Part shown: positions 34,875 through 43,466 of the stretch, in pieces
Layout of the letters: each line of letters begins with the position of its first letter
Position numbering within the stretch: position 1 is the first letter of the stretch
NCBI GenBank assembly: GCA_910583835.1
Contig: CAJTYM010000015.1
Location: forward strand, 12,637-76,636
DNA from: an uncultured Lachnospiraceae bacterium
Lineage (GTDB): Bacteria; Bacillota; Clostridia; Lachnospirales; Lachnospiraceae
Direction: 5' to 3'
DNA length: 64,000 bases
Notes under the pieces: model-generated
Seen by the model: the letters and a program-made list of their open reading frames with translations, nothing else
Database searches by the model: none
Told to the model about the DNA's origin: nothing
Program-made: the position numbers and the translations under genes

Positions 34875-35792
34875 ATGATGAAGAAAATAACAGGTATTCT
34901 GCTGATATTGTGTATGATGTTCGGTCTGGTCGGGTGCAATGCAATTACGATTGACGGCGAAGGGGAGGCGCTTGAAAATGCTGGAAACGGTTCCATTGGG
35001 CTTTCTGTCTCCACACTGAACAATCCGTTTTTCGTATCCCTTGCAGAGGGCGCAAAAGCTGCAGCCGAAGAAAAGGGCGTAACCTTGGCGGTTGCAGACG
35101 CTGGGGACGACAGCGCGAAACAGCAAAATGACATTGAGGACCTGATTTCCAAAAACGTGAGCGTGCTGATTGTCAATCCGGTAGATTCCGATGCGGTAGC
35201 TCCTGCGGTACAGAATGCGATTTCCCAGGGCATCAAGGTGATTTCTGTTGACCGCGTGGTGAATGGCGTGGAAGTGGACTGCCAGATTGCTTCTGATAAC
35301 GTGGCAGGCGCGAGAATGGCTACGGAATATCTGATTGAACAGATTGGGGAGGGTGCAAAAGTGGCGGAACTGCAGGGAGTTCCCGGCGCATCCGCAACCA
35401 TCGACCGTGGAGCTGGCTTCCATGAAGCGGCGGACGAAGCTCTTAACGTGGTAGCAAGCCAGAGCGCGAACTTCGACCGTGCGGAAGGTATGTCGGTGAT
35501 GGAGAACGTGTTGCAGTCGGACGGTTCCATCCAGGGCGTATTTGCCCATAATGATGAGATGGCATTGGGAGCGCTGCAGGCAATCTCAGCCACCGGCAAG
35601 GACATTAAGGTCGTAGGCTTTGATGCCACGGATGATGCAGTAAATGAGGTCAAGGCCGGAAGGATGGCGGCTACGGTTGCCCAGAAGCCGGAATTGATGG
35701 GTGAAACGGCAATCCTCACGGCAATCCGGCTGATTGCTGGGGAGGAAGTGGAAAAATCCCTGCCGGTAGAAGTGGAATTGATTACCAAATAA
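34875..35792 (+). CDS. rbsB: Ribose-binding lipoprotein of the ABC importer
   Basis: 305 residues. Lipoprotein signal with lipobox FGLVGCN, then a periplasmic-binding type I domain: GLSVSTLNNPFFVSLAEGAK, DLISKNVSVLIVNPVDSDAV, ELQGVPGASATIDRGAGFHEA, VFAHNDEMALGALQA and VVGFDATDDA. These are typical RbsB signatures. AAAGGAG precedes ATG ATG; either start is possible. It is the last gene of the operon and is followed by a strong terminator. Confidence 0.93.
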   Translation: MMKKITGILLILCMMFGLVGCNAITIDGEGEALENAGNGSIGLSVSTLNNPFFVSLAEGAKAAAEEKGVTLAVADAGDDSAKQQNDIEDLISKNVSVLIVNPVDSDAVAPAVQNAISQGIKVISVDRVVNGVEVDCQIASDNVAGARMATEYLIEQIGEGAKVAELQGVPGASATIDRGAGFHEAADEALNVVASQSANFDRAEGMSVMENVLQSDGSIQGVFAHNDEMALGALQAISATGKDIKVVGFDATDDAVNEVKAGRMAATVAQKPELMGETAILTAIRLIAGEEVEKSLPVEVELITK

Positions 35793-35830
35793 TAGCAACA
35801 GAATTGCAAATGCTCGGATTACAAGCGATA

Positions 35831-35876
35831 GGGCGCCGCGATTTGTCTGGAATAATGGCAAAGCGGCGCCCTTTTT
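35831..35876 (+). terminator. Terminator of the rbs operon
   Basis: GGGCGCCGC (35831-35839) and GCGGCGCCC (35863-35871) form a perfect 9-bp GC-rich stem followed by five T, 39 bases after the rbsB stop. Confidence 0.9.
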
Positions 35877-35959
35877 GTGCAAGCCCTTTTGGCGCTAAAG
35901 TATCAGTGAATATAAAAATGGGGAAATTCAAAACCATTAGGCATATTCCATAAAACATA

Positions 35960-35993
35960 TCATCGAAAATGCCGATTTTTTCATCGAAAATGC
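35960..35993 (+). promoter_or_regulatory. Direct-repeat activator site upstream of the GH2 gene
   Basis: TCATCGAAAATGC occurs twice, at 35960-35972 and 35981-35993, exactly 21 bases (two helical turns) apart, and ends eight bases before a TTGACG -35 element. Two direct half-sites abutting a promoter are the usual layout for AraC/XylS-type activators. No such regulator is encoded in this window. Confidence 0.55.
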
Positions 35994-36001
35994 AAACAAT
36001 A

Positions 36002-36032
36002 TTGACGCCGAAGACTGTAAACTTGATATTAA
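36002..36032 (+). promoter_or_regulatory. Possible promoter of the GH2 gene
   Basis: TTGACG (36002-36007) with a weak -10 (GATATT at 36025 or TATTAA at 36027) 17-19 bases away, 33 bases before the start codon. The weak -10 is compatible with activator dependence. Confidence 0.4.
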
Positions 36033-36064
36033 TTAATAAAAAATATTAAGGAGGAATGGTCAAC

Positions 36065-39000
36065 ATGAGATGGAAAAGACAAATCTGCATTATCCTCAGT
36101 TTCTGCCTGTTATGCATGGACATCTGCATAGGAGACGGATTTACGGTGCAGGCACAGGGCAACATCAATACGGCTGGGCGGGAGACCTTGAATTTTAATA
36201 CGGACTGGCTCTACAGCAGCATGGATTATGAAAATGGGGAGGCAGTCAGGCTGGATGATTCCGGTTTTGACAAGGTGTCGGTGCCCCATGCCAATACCGT
36301 ACTGGAGACGCATAAGGGGAACGATTTTCCCAATGAGATTGCCTCTTACCGTTTTGTTTCCTGGTACCGCCGGCACTTTGCCTTGCCACAGCGTTATGCC
36401 GGAAAAAACATCACCGTGGATTTTGAGGGCGTTGCCACGGTTGCGGACGTGTATCTGAACGGTGAACTGCTGGCGAGCCATAAGGGGGCGTATACCGGAT
36501 TTTCGGTAGACATCACAGATAAGGTATATACGGACGGAAGGGAAAATGTACTTGCGGTGCGGGTGAATTCTGAGCGGCAGCCCCAGCTTCCGCCGGAGGG
36601 CGGAAATGTGGACTACTGCCTGTTTGGCGGGATTGTCAGGGATGTGGCAATGACCATTACAGACCCGGTCCATGTGCAGCAGGTATTTGTTACCACCCCG
36701 AATCTCACGAAGGAGAGCGGCGTGGTGCATAACAGCGTGGATATCCTGAATAATTCTGAGCAGGATAAGGCTTATACGGTGGAGACAACCGTGCTTGACA
36801 AGGAGGGTAAGGCTGTCGTGCGGGCTTCCGAGAAAGCAGATTTCCCAGCAGGGCGTCTGGTGAAGGTGGAACTGACAACCGCTGCCATTGCCAATCCGCA
36901 TTTGTGGAGTGTGGATGACCCATATCTGTATACGGTTGTTACAGAGATTAAAAATGGGAACGTGTTGGTAGATACATATCAAACGAGAATGGGTATGCGC
37001 TTTATGGAGTTTAAGACGGGGCCGGACGATGGCAGTTTCTATCTAAACGGAGAGAAAATTGAGATTATCGGCATCAACCGCCATGAGCAATGGCCCTGGA
37101 TTGGGCGGGCTGTGCCCAATAAACTGCAGGTGCAGGATGCAGACCGCATTAAAGCGGATGGCATCAATGCCGTGCGCTGTTCCCATTATCCGCAGGATCC
37201 TTCCTTTTTGGACCGCTGTGATGAGATTGGGCTGCTGGTTTTTGAGGAGCCGCCCGGATGGCAGCATGTGGGAGACAGTGAGTGGAAAGATAATTTTAAG
37301 AGGAACCTGGAGGAAATGATTCTGCGTGACAGGAACCATCCTTCCATCATTAGCTGGAGCGCCAGGCCCAATGAGTCCTCCTCCAAAGGAAATCTTGAGT
37401 TTAACCGGGAATGCGAGAATATTTCCAAGGAACTTGACCCCACGAGGGTTACCCATGGCGTACGCTGGGAGTTTGGTATGCCCGGCGCCTCGGATAGCGA
37501 TACGCCGGATAATGATATGGTGGTGAACGACCTTCTGACAGTCAACTACCGTTACCCGGAAAATCCGCCCCATATTCCCTATATGGTTACCGAGCATTCC
37601 AATGACTGGTGGGGAGACGGATACTCCTGGGCAAAAGATGCCGAAGCAATGAAATTTATTGATTCGTTCGCGGAGCCGCTTGATTATTTCTACCGCAATG
37701 ACAAGGTGGCGGGCGGTTTTGGCTGGAGCATGTTCGACTATGACAATGAAGTGAATTACACGAAGACCGGGCATGTATTTTACAGTGGGCTGTATGATAT
37801 TTTCCGCCATGAGAAACCGGTAGCTTACCTCTATAAGTCGCAGGCAGAGCCGGGAGATGAACCGATTATTTATATTGCCAACAGTTGGACGGCGGAGGGT
37901 ACGAATACAGATACGGTCTATGTCATGAGCAATTGCGATGAGGTGGAATTGTTTGTAAACGGCGCATCCAAGGGAAAAATAGAGCCTAATAAATACATCA
38001 ATTTGCCCCATCCCATTTATGAGTTTAAAAATATTTCATACGAAGAAGGAGAACTGAAAGCGGTCGGCTATATTGACGGCAGACAGGCGGGCGAATGTGT
38101 GCGCAAGACTCCTGGTGAGCCGGTGCGCCTTATCGCGGAGGCAGATTACAGTACGCTCACGGCAGACGGAACGGATATGACCAGCGTGTCGGTTACGGCT
38201 GTCGATACCGAAGGCAACCATGTGCCGTTTGCGGCGAATAACATCAACGTGGCGCAGACAGGCGGCGCCAGAACAACATTGATCTGTGAACGCAATGCAG
38301 AACTGGAGAATGGCAGGATTGCTTTCCTGGTACAGTCTGTCCGCGATGAGATGGGCAGTGCGCAGTTTACGGTTACCTCAGAAGGGCTGGAAGCGGCAGT
38401 GATAGATATCAACATAGACCCCTATGCCGCAGATAACCTGGTTCCTGCCGTGCAGACGACTGGAGCCGTGGCGCCGAGGTTTGCGAACGCGTATGCCGTC
38501 AACGACAGCAGGAGGGGAACTGGCCTCTATGAATTTGCTTATCAGGGGACTGGATGGGTATATGCAGGAGAAAAGACCGCACACCAGGGTGACAACCATT
38601 ACTCCAACCAGGCGGGCGACACGCTCAGTATCCGTTTTGTGGGGACGAACCTCAAATATTATGGCGCGAAAGCGAATAACCATGGGATTGCCGCCTTTTC
38701 CCTTGACGGCGGGACGGAAACGAATGTGGACTGTTATTCCCAGAACAGGGATGCCAATGCGCTGCTTTTTGATACGGGAATTTTAGAATATGGAGAGCAT
38801 ACGGTAAAAGTCCGGGTGACCGGGGAGAAGAATGCCGCGGCGGCTGATTGTTACCTCAATGCAGATAAGATAGAGGTGTCTGCCAAAGGCGGGCAGAATG
38901 TGGCGAACGACCATACAATGGGGAATGGAGAATTCCAGTTCAGCTACTCGGACGGTTGGTCTGCCAGCACAGATGCTGCTTGCTATCAAGGGGATAATTA

Positions 39001-40168
39001 TTGGTCAAACACCAAGGATGCATACCTGACCTTCCAATTTATCGGTACGTCCCTTAGATATTACAGCACCAAGGCAGGAAATATCGGAATTGCCGCTTTT
39101 TCCATGGATGATGGGCCAGAACAGCTGGTTGACCTCTATCAGGCGAACAAGGCGGACCAGCAGCTCGTGTATGAAGCAAGCGGCTTAACCCCAGGCGTCC
39201 ATACTTTGAAGGTGCGGGTGACCGGAGATAAGAATCAGGCAGCCTCAGACTGCTGCGTGGTGGCAGATAAGATTGAAGTTTCCAATGGAGAGGAGAACTG
39301 CACACACCAAAGGACGGAGGTTTGGAATAAGGTAGCGTCATCCTGTATAAAGGCAGGATACAGCGGAGATACCTATTGCCTGGACTGTGGCGCGAAGGTT
39401 TTGGAAGGAAAGGCAGTTCCCGTCTCCGGCCATCAGTGGAACAAAGGCGTCATCACCAAACAGCCGACTGCCAGCGAGGCAGGAATCAAGACATTTACCT
39501 GCGCAATCTGTAAGGCGACCAGGACGGAGACCTTGGCGAAGCTGACATCTTCCCCTGCCGCGCCGCCTGAAAAGGGAAGTGTGGTCAAAGACACTGCTTC
39601 CAAGGCAGAGTATGAGGTCACGGCTGTCAAGAGCGCCAATGGGAAGGTGACAGGAACCGTTTCCTATATTAGACCGACCGATAAGTCGGCAAAGACGGTC
39701 AGCATTCCCGCAAAGGTTACGGTAAACGGCGCAGAATTCACGGTGACCTCCATTGCCGACAAAGCGCTGCGTAACAACAGTAAGGTTACGAAGGTAGTGA
39801 TTGGAGCAAATGTCACAACCATCGGGGCAAATGCTTTCTATGGCTGCAGGAAGCTGAAAACGGTCACCATAGGCAAGAACGTGACGGCGATTGGGGCGAA
39901 CGCGTTCAATAAATGCACATCGCTGGCGAAGATTACAATTCCAGCCAAGGTGAAGAAAATTGGCAGGCAGTCATTCTATGGCTGCAAGAAGCTGAAAACC
40001 ATCACTGTCAAGACCACGAAGCTGAAGAAAGCAACCGTCGGCAGCAAGGCGTTCAAGGGAATCCATGCGAGGGCAACGTTTAAGGTTCCCAAGAGCAAGC
40101 TGAAAGCTTACCGCAGCATATTTAAGGCGCGGGGCATGGGTAAAAAAGCGAAGATGAAAAAAATCTAA
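36065..40168 (+). CDS. Giant secreted GH2 glycosidase with carbohydrate-binding and LRR domains
   Basis: 1367 residues, secreted (signal peptide about 1-33). The GH2 N-terminal beta domain (about 45-215), Ig-like domain and TIM barrel (about 325-600) are followed by a DUF4982-like and Ig-like region (about 600-790). The acid/base is E437 in SARPNES and the nucleophile E510 in MVTEHS, as in beta-galactosidases and beta-glucuronidases. Two homologous 120-residue beta-sandwich repeats (about 830-940 and 960-1075) look like carbohydrate-binding modules. A Cys-rich segment (THQRTEVWN..., CLDCG, CAICK) and a BspA-type LRR_5 domain (about 1215-1330) with a Lys-rich tail end the protein. ATG 36065 has AAGGAGG ten bases upstream; the ATG at 36056 is too close. 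Substrate unknown; polysaccharide or host glycan hydrolysis is likely. Confidence 0.88.
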   Translation: MRWKRQICIILSFCLLCMDICIGDGFTVQAQGNINTAGRETLNFNTDWLYSSMDYENGEAVRLDDSGFDKVSVPHANTVLETHKGNDFPNEIASYRFVSWYRRHFALPQRYAGKNITVDFEGVATVADVYLNGELLASHKGAYTGFSVDITDKVYTDGRENVLAVRVNSERQPQLPPEGGNVDYCLFGGIVRDVAMTITDPVHVQQVFVTTPNLTKESGVVHNSVDILNNSEQDKAYTVETTVLDKEGKAVVRASEKADFPAGRLVKVELTTAAIANPHLWSVDDPYLYTVVTEIKNGNVLVDTYQTRMGMRFMEFKTGPDDGSFYLNGEKIEIIGINRHEQWPWIGRAVPNKLQVQDADRIKADGINAVRCSHYPQDPSFLDRCDEIGLLVFEEPPGWQHVGDSEWKDNFKRNLEEMILRDRNHPSIISWSARPNESSSKGNLEFNRECENISKELDPTRVTHGVRWEFGMPGASDSDTPDNDMVVNDLLTVNYRYPENPPHIPYMVTEHSNDWWGDGYSWAKDAEAMKFIDSFAEPLDYFYRNDKVAGGFGWSMFDYDNEVNYTKTGHVFYSGLYDIFRHEKPVAYLYKSQAEPGDEPIIYIANSWTAEGTNTDTVYVMSNCDEVELFVNGASKGKIEPNKYINLPHPIYEFKNISYEEGELKAVGYIDGRQAGECVRKTPGEPVRLIAEADYSTLTADGTDMTSVSVTAVDTEGNHVPFAANNINVAQTGGARTTLICERNAELENGRIAFLVQSVRDEMGSAQFTVTSEGLEAAVIDINIDPYAADNLVPAVQTTGAVAPRFANAYAVNDSRRGTGLYEFAYQGTGWVYAGEKTAHQGDNHYSNQAGDTLSIRFVGTNLKYYGAKANNHGIAAFSLDGGTETNVDCYSQNRDANALLFDTGILEYGEHTVKVRVTGEKNAAAADCYLNADKIEVSAKGGQNVANDHTMGNGEFQFSYSDGWSASTDAACYQGDNYWSNTKDAYLTFQFIGTSLRYYSTKAGNIGIAAFSMDDGPEQLVDLYQANKADQQLVYEASGLTPGVHTLKVRVTGDKNQAASDCCVVADKIEVSNGEENCTHQRTEVWNKVASSCIKAGYSGDTYCLDCGAKVLEGKAVPVSGHQWNKGVITKQPTASEAGIKTFTCAICKATRTETLAKLTSSPAAPPEKGSVVKDTASKAEYEVTAVKSANGKVTGTVSYIRPTDKSAKTVSIPAKVTVNGAEFTVTSIADKALRNNSKVTKVVIGANVTTIGANAFYGCRKLKTVTIGKNVTAIGANAFNKCTSLAKITIPAKVKKIGRQSFYGCKKLKTITVKTTKLKKATVGSKAFKGIHARATFKVPKSKLKAYRSIFKARGMGKKAKMKKI

Positions 40169-40181
40169 AGAATTAGTTCCA

Positions 40182-40255
40182 ATAAGGCAGGTTTTGTGGT
40201 AAAATACCATCTGAATCAGAAGAAAGGATGGTATATAAGGCAGGACCTGCCTTAT
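40182..40255 (+). promoter_or_regulatory. Leader with mutually exclusive hairpins before aspartokinase
   Basis: ATAAGGCAGG occurs twice (40182-40191 and 40235-40244) and its complement CCTGCCTTAT once (40246-40255). The complement can pair with either copy. ATACCAT (40204-40210) and ATGGTAT (40228-40234) form a second stem inside the longer pairing. The alternative structures end seven bases before the GGAGG of the aspartokinase gene. It is not a lysine riboswitch (too short). It may act as a terminator for the GH2 gene or as an attenuation device. Confidence 0.45.
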
Positions 40256-40268
40256 AGTAGTGGAGGAT

Positions 40269-41588
40269 ATGATAAAAGTAGTTAAATTTGGTGGGAGTTC
40301 CCTGGCGAGCGCCGGGCAGTTTTCAAAGGTCGGTAAAATTATCCGTGCGGAGGAAAGCCGCAGATATGTGGTTCCCAGCGCGCCAGGAAAACGCAATGCC
40401 AAAGATACGAAAGTAACGGATATGCTGTATCAGTGCTATGCACTGGCAGAGGCAGAGGAGAATTTTTCCATGGCCTTGCGCAAAATCAGGGAGCGGTACG
40501 AGTCGATTATCAATGGGCTGCACCTGAAACTGTCGCTGAATAAAGAATTTGAGGAGATTGCAGAAAATTTTAAGAATAAGGCGGGGGAGGATTACGCTGC
40601 TTCCCGTGGGGAGTACCTGAATGGAATCATCATGGCAAATTATCTGGGCTATGAATTTATCGATGCGGCAGAGATTATCCGCTTTGACGACAATGGGGAA
40701 TTTGCTGCGGAGAAGACCAATGAGCTGGTGGCAGCGCGTCTGCAGAGCTGTGAGCGCGCTGTGATACCCGGGTTTTATGGTGCGAAAGAAGATGGCAAGG
40801 TGAAGACCTTTTCCAGAGGAGGCTCGGACATCACGGGTTCCATTGTCGCCAAGGCGGTACAGGCGGATATTTATGAGAACTGGACGGACGTCTCCGGTTT
40901 TCTGATTGCGGACCCGCGAATCATTGAGAATCCCCAGGGCATCAAGGTGATAACATACCGGGAACTGCGGGAGCTTTCCTACATGGGGGCGACCGTGCTG
41001 CATGAGGATGCCGTATTTCCGGTGCGCAAGGCGGGAATTCCCATCAATATCCGCAACACCAACGAGCCGGAAGATGAGGGTACTCTGATTGTAGAGAGCA
41101 CCTGCCGTATGCCGGACTATACGATTACGGGAATTGCCGGCAAGAAGGGATTCGTAGCGGTCAATATTGACAAGGACATGATGAATTCCGAGGTGGGATT
41201 TGGGCGTAAAGTGCTGGAGGCTTTTGAAAAATACGGCATTTCCTTTGAGCATCTTCCCTCTGGCATCGACACGATGACCGTGTTTGTGCATCAGGAAGAG
41301 TTTGAGGGCAAGGAACAGCAGGTATTGTCCGCCATCCACCGTCTGGCGAAGCCGGACAGCATAGAATTGGAAAGCGACATTGCCCTGATTGCAGTGGTGG
41401 GACGCGGTATGCGCTCCACGCGCGGGACAGCCGGACGGATTTTTTCCGCCCTCGCCCATGCCAATGTCAATGTGAAGATGATAGACCAGGGTTCGAGTGA
41501 GTTAAATATTATCATTGGCGTCAAGAGCTGTGATTTTGAGACGGCAATCCGGGCGATTTATGACATTTTTGTGGAAACAGAAATATAA
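40269..41588 (+). CDS. Aspartate kinase
   Basis: 439 residues. Phosphorylates aspartate as the first step to lysine, threonine, methionine and diaminopimelate. The N-terminal KVVKFGGSSLA is the kinase signature, FSRGGSDITGSIVAKAV the aspartate and ATP region, and the C-terminal part (about 300-439) has two ACT domains (ITGIAGKKGFVAVNIDKD and IALIAVVGRGMRSTRG) for feedback control. It is the monofunctional form. ATG 40269 gives the conserved N-terminus although GGAGG (40262-40266) is only two bases away; GTG at 40260 is the alternative. Its leader can form alternative hairpins. Confidence 0.92.
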   Translation: MIKVVKFGGSSLASAGQFSKVGKIIRAEESRRYVVPSAPGKRNAKDTKVTDMLYQCYALAEAEENFSMALRKIRERYESIINGLHLKLSLNKEFEEIAENFKNKAGEDYAASRGEYLNGIIMANYLGYEFIDAAEIIRFDDNGEFAAEKTNELVAARLQSCERAVIPGFYGAKEDGKVKTFSRGGSDITGSIVAKAVQADIYENWTDVSGFLIADPRIIENPQGIKVITYRELRELSYMGATVLHEDAVFPVRKAGIPINIRNTNEPEDEGTLIVESTCRMPDYTITGIAGKKGFVAVNIDKDMMNSEVGFGRKVLEAFEKYGISFEHLPSGIDTMTVFVHQEEFEGKEQQVLSAIHRLAKPDSIELESDIALIAVVGRGMRSTRGTAGRIFSALAHANVNVKMIDQGSSELNIIIGVKSCDFETAIRAIYDIFVETEI

Positions 41589-41590
41589 TC

Positions 41591-41635
41591 ATATGACCTG
41601 AGGAGGGACCATATGGCATGAGGAGGGACCCACGC
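41591..41635 (+). repeat. Tandemly duplicated ribosome-binding segment
   Basis: ATATGACCTGAGGAGGGACC and then ATATGGCATGAGGAGGGACC follow each other directly before the HD-hydrolase gene, so the ribosome-binding site is doubled. A related doubled site (CTGAGGAGGACCAAATG, then CTAAGGAGG) stands before the gene at 57789. Confidence 0.6.
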
Positions 41636-42082
41636 ATGACTTCGCCAGACAGAAAACGCCTGATAGCCAAACATGTGCGCAATTTGTCCCGCAATGGACG
41701 GCTGCAGAGTTCGCGCAATTTTATCCAGCATGGAAGCACGTCCGTGTATGAACACAGCATCCGTGTGGCATATTATAGCTTGAGCCTTGCACAGCGGCTG
41801 CATCTGGACAGACACAGGGAGGAGCTGATTCGTGGGGCGCTCCTGCACGATTATTTCCTGTATGACTGGCATGAGAAGGACAGAAGCCATAATCTGCATG
41901 GGTTCCGCCATCCCTTTACGGCGCTGCGGAATGCGGAGACGGATTTTGTGCTCAGCAGAAGGGAGCGCAATATCATACTGCGCCATATGTTCCCGCTGAT
42001 TCCGCTGCCGCCCTCCTGCCTGGAGGGCTGGATTGTATGTATGGTGGACAAAGGATGTTCCGTCTATGAGGTATTTAAATGA
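41636..42082 (+). CDS. HD-domain phosphohydrolase-like protein
   Basis: 148 residues. HD motif residues: YEHSIRVAYYSLSLAQRL (first His), LLHDYFLYDWHEKDRSHNLHGFRH (the HD pair and following His residues) and a later Asp in CMVDKGCSVYEVF. Members hydrolyse nucleotides or phosphoesters, but this short form has no assigned substrate. ATG 41636 has GAGGAGGG eight bases upstream. It overlaps the next gene by four bases (ATGA), so it belongs to the acyltransferase cluster that follows. Confidence 0.8.
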   Translation: MTSPDRKRLIAKHVRNLSRNGRLQSSRNFIQHGSTSVYEHSIRVAYYSLSLAQRLHLDRHREELIRGALLHDYFLYDWHEKDRSHNLHGFRHPFTALRNAETDFVLSRRERNIILRHMFPLIPLPPSCLEGWIVCMVDKGCSVYEVFK

Positions 42083-43365
42083 CAGAGAAGAATCGCAAGA
42101 AAGAAATCAAATGGGATAAATTGGATAACACGGCAAATGTCTTTCCGGTGATTGCCGGGGAGAGCATGACCAATGTTTACCGGATTTCCGTGACTTTGCA
42201 GGAAGAGATACGGCAGGAATTGCTGCAGGAAGCTTTAGAGCGCGTATTGCCTTGGTTTGACGTGTTTTGCGTGCGTATCCGCTATGGCGTATTCTGGTAT
42301 TATTTTGAGACAAACCAGAAACCTGCCCCTGCGGTAAAACAGGAATACCGCTATCCCTGCCAGTTTATTTCCCCTAACCGGAACAGGAATTACCTGTTTC
42401 GGGTAAATTATTATGGCAACCGCATCAATTTAGAGGTCTTCCATGTGCTGACGGATGGCATGGGAGGCATTACTTTTTTGCGGGAACTCACTTACCAGTA
42501 CCTGCGCCTTTCCCATCCTGAACTTCAGGCGAAATTGGGGGATGGGCTTTGCAGCGACACCTCCCTGAACCGTGAAGACAGTTATCTGAAAAATTATAAG
42601 AAGAGCCATAAGAAAGGCTATAAGACGGCGCGGGCGTTTCAGGTCAAAGGAGAAAAACTGCGTCCGCTGGAACTGGGGGTGATGCACGGCTACATGTCCA
42701 TCGTGGATTTGAAAAAGGCATGTAAATCTTATGGCGTTTCCATCAATGAGTATCTGGCGGCAGCTTTTTTGTGGAGCATTTATCAGGAATGCCTTCATGG
42801 TTCGCCGTCCAAACGTCCCCTCAGTTCCTGTGTGCCGGTGAATCTGCGGCCGTATTTCAATTCTATTACCATGAAGAATTTTTTTGTGATTGTCTCCGCA
42901 GTTTTTCATCCGCAGAAAGAGAGCTATACGTTTGCCGAGGTCACCGGGATTGTGGCAGAAAGCCTGCGCAGCCAGATTAACCAGGAGCATCTGGAAAATC
43001 TTTTCGCCTACAATGTGTCGAATGAGAAGAATTTTATCCTGCGCGCAGTGCCGCTGTTTATTAAAAATATGGCCATCCGCTATGTATACCATACCAGCGC
43101 CCGGGCGAACACCACAACGGTTACTAATATCGGAAATATCCAGGTCAAGGAAGAGTATCAGGAATATATTAAAGATTTCAGCGCGATGCTCTCTATGTCC
43201 GAAGGGCAGAATATCAAGGGCACCATCTGTTCTTACCGGGACACGCTGGTATTCACTATTAGCAGCAATCTTGCGGATGTGTCGGTGCAGCGGTGCTTTT
43301 TCCGCCGGCTTGCGGAGGATGGGATTGCGGTGAAAATTGAGACGAACGGAGTGTATAGCGAATAG
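42079..43365 (+). CDS. Condensation-domain-like acyltransferase (alcohol acetyltransferase family)
   Basis: 428 residues with the chloramphenicol acetyltransferase/condensation fold. The catalytic HxxxDG motif is HVLTDGMGG (about 117-125), and the C-terminal latch and GNI motif (VTNIGNIQV) are also seen. This family joins an acyl donor (acyl-CoA or carrier-bound) to an alcohol or amine; the acceptor is unknown. Its start overlaps the HD gene stop. Its last 25 bases resemble the unit of the tandem repeat that follows. Neighbours (zinc-ribbon membrane protein, esterase) suggest an envelope or lipid acyl-modification role (inference). Confidence 0.75.
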   Translation: MTEKNRKKEIKWDKLDNTANVFPVIAGESMTNVYRISVTLQEEIRQELLQEALERVLPWFDVFCVRIRYGVFWYYFETNQKPAPAVKQEYRYPCQFISPNRNRNYLFRVNYYGNRINLEVFHVLTDGMGGITFLRELTYQYLRLSHPELQAKLGDGLCSDTSLNREDSYLKNYKKSHKKGYKTARAFQVKGEKLRPLELGVMHGYMSIVDLKKACKSYGVSINEYLAAAFLWSIYQECLHGSPSKRPLSSCVPVNLRPYFNSITMKNFFVIVSAVFHPQKESYTFAEVTGIVAESLRSQINQEHLENLFAYNVSNEKNFILRAVPLFIKNMAIRYVYHTSARANTTTVTNIGNIQVKEEYQEYIKDFSAMLSMSEGQNIKGTICSYRDTLVFTISSNLADVSVQRCFFRRLAEDGIAVKIETNGVYSE

Positions 43366-43465
43366 AGGAACTTGAGATGTACGGAGAGTAAGGCAAATAG
43401 AGGAACTTGAGATGTACGGAGAGTAAGGCAAATAGAGGAACTTGAGACGGATGGAGGGTATGGCG
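43361..43465 (+). repeat. Three tandem 35-bp repeats derived from the gene junction
   Basis: Units at 43361, 43396 and 43431. Units one and two are identical over nearly all their length; unit three is diverged in its last half. The upstream gene's last 25 coding bases look like the end of a further degenerate unit. Each unit carries TAG in the frame of the upstream gene and a GGAG sequence; the last one supplies GGAGGG for the next start codon at 43467. Confidence 0.85.
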
Positions 43466-43466
43466 A

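Noticed and set aside
40169..40268. Lysine riboswitch
   Set aside because: The leader is under 100 bases and lacks the five-helix core; only the alternative hairpin arms are real.
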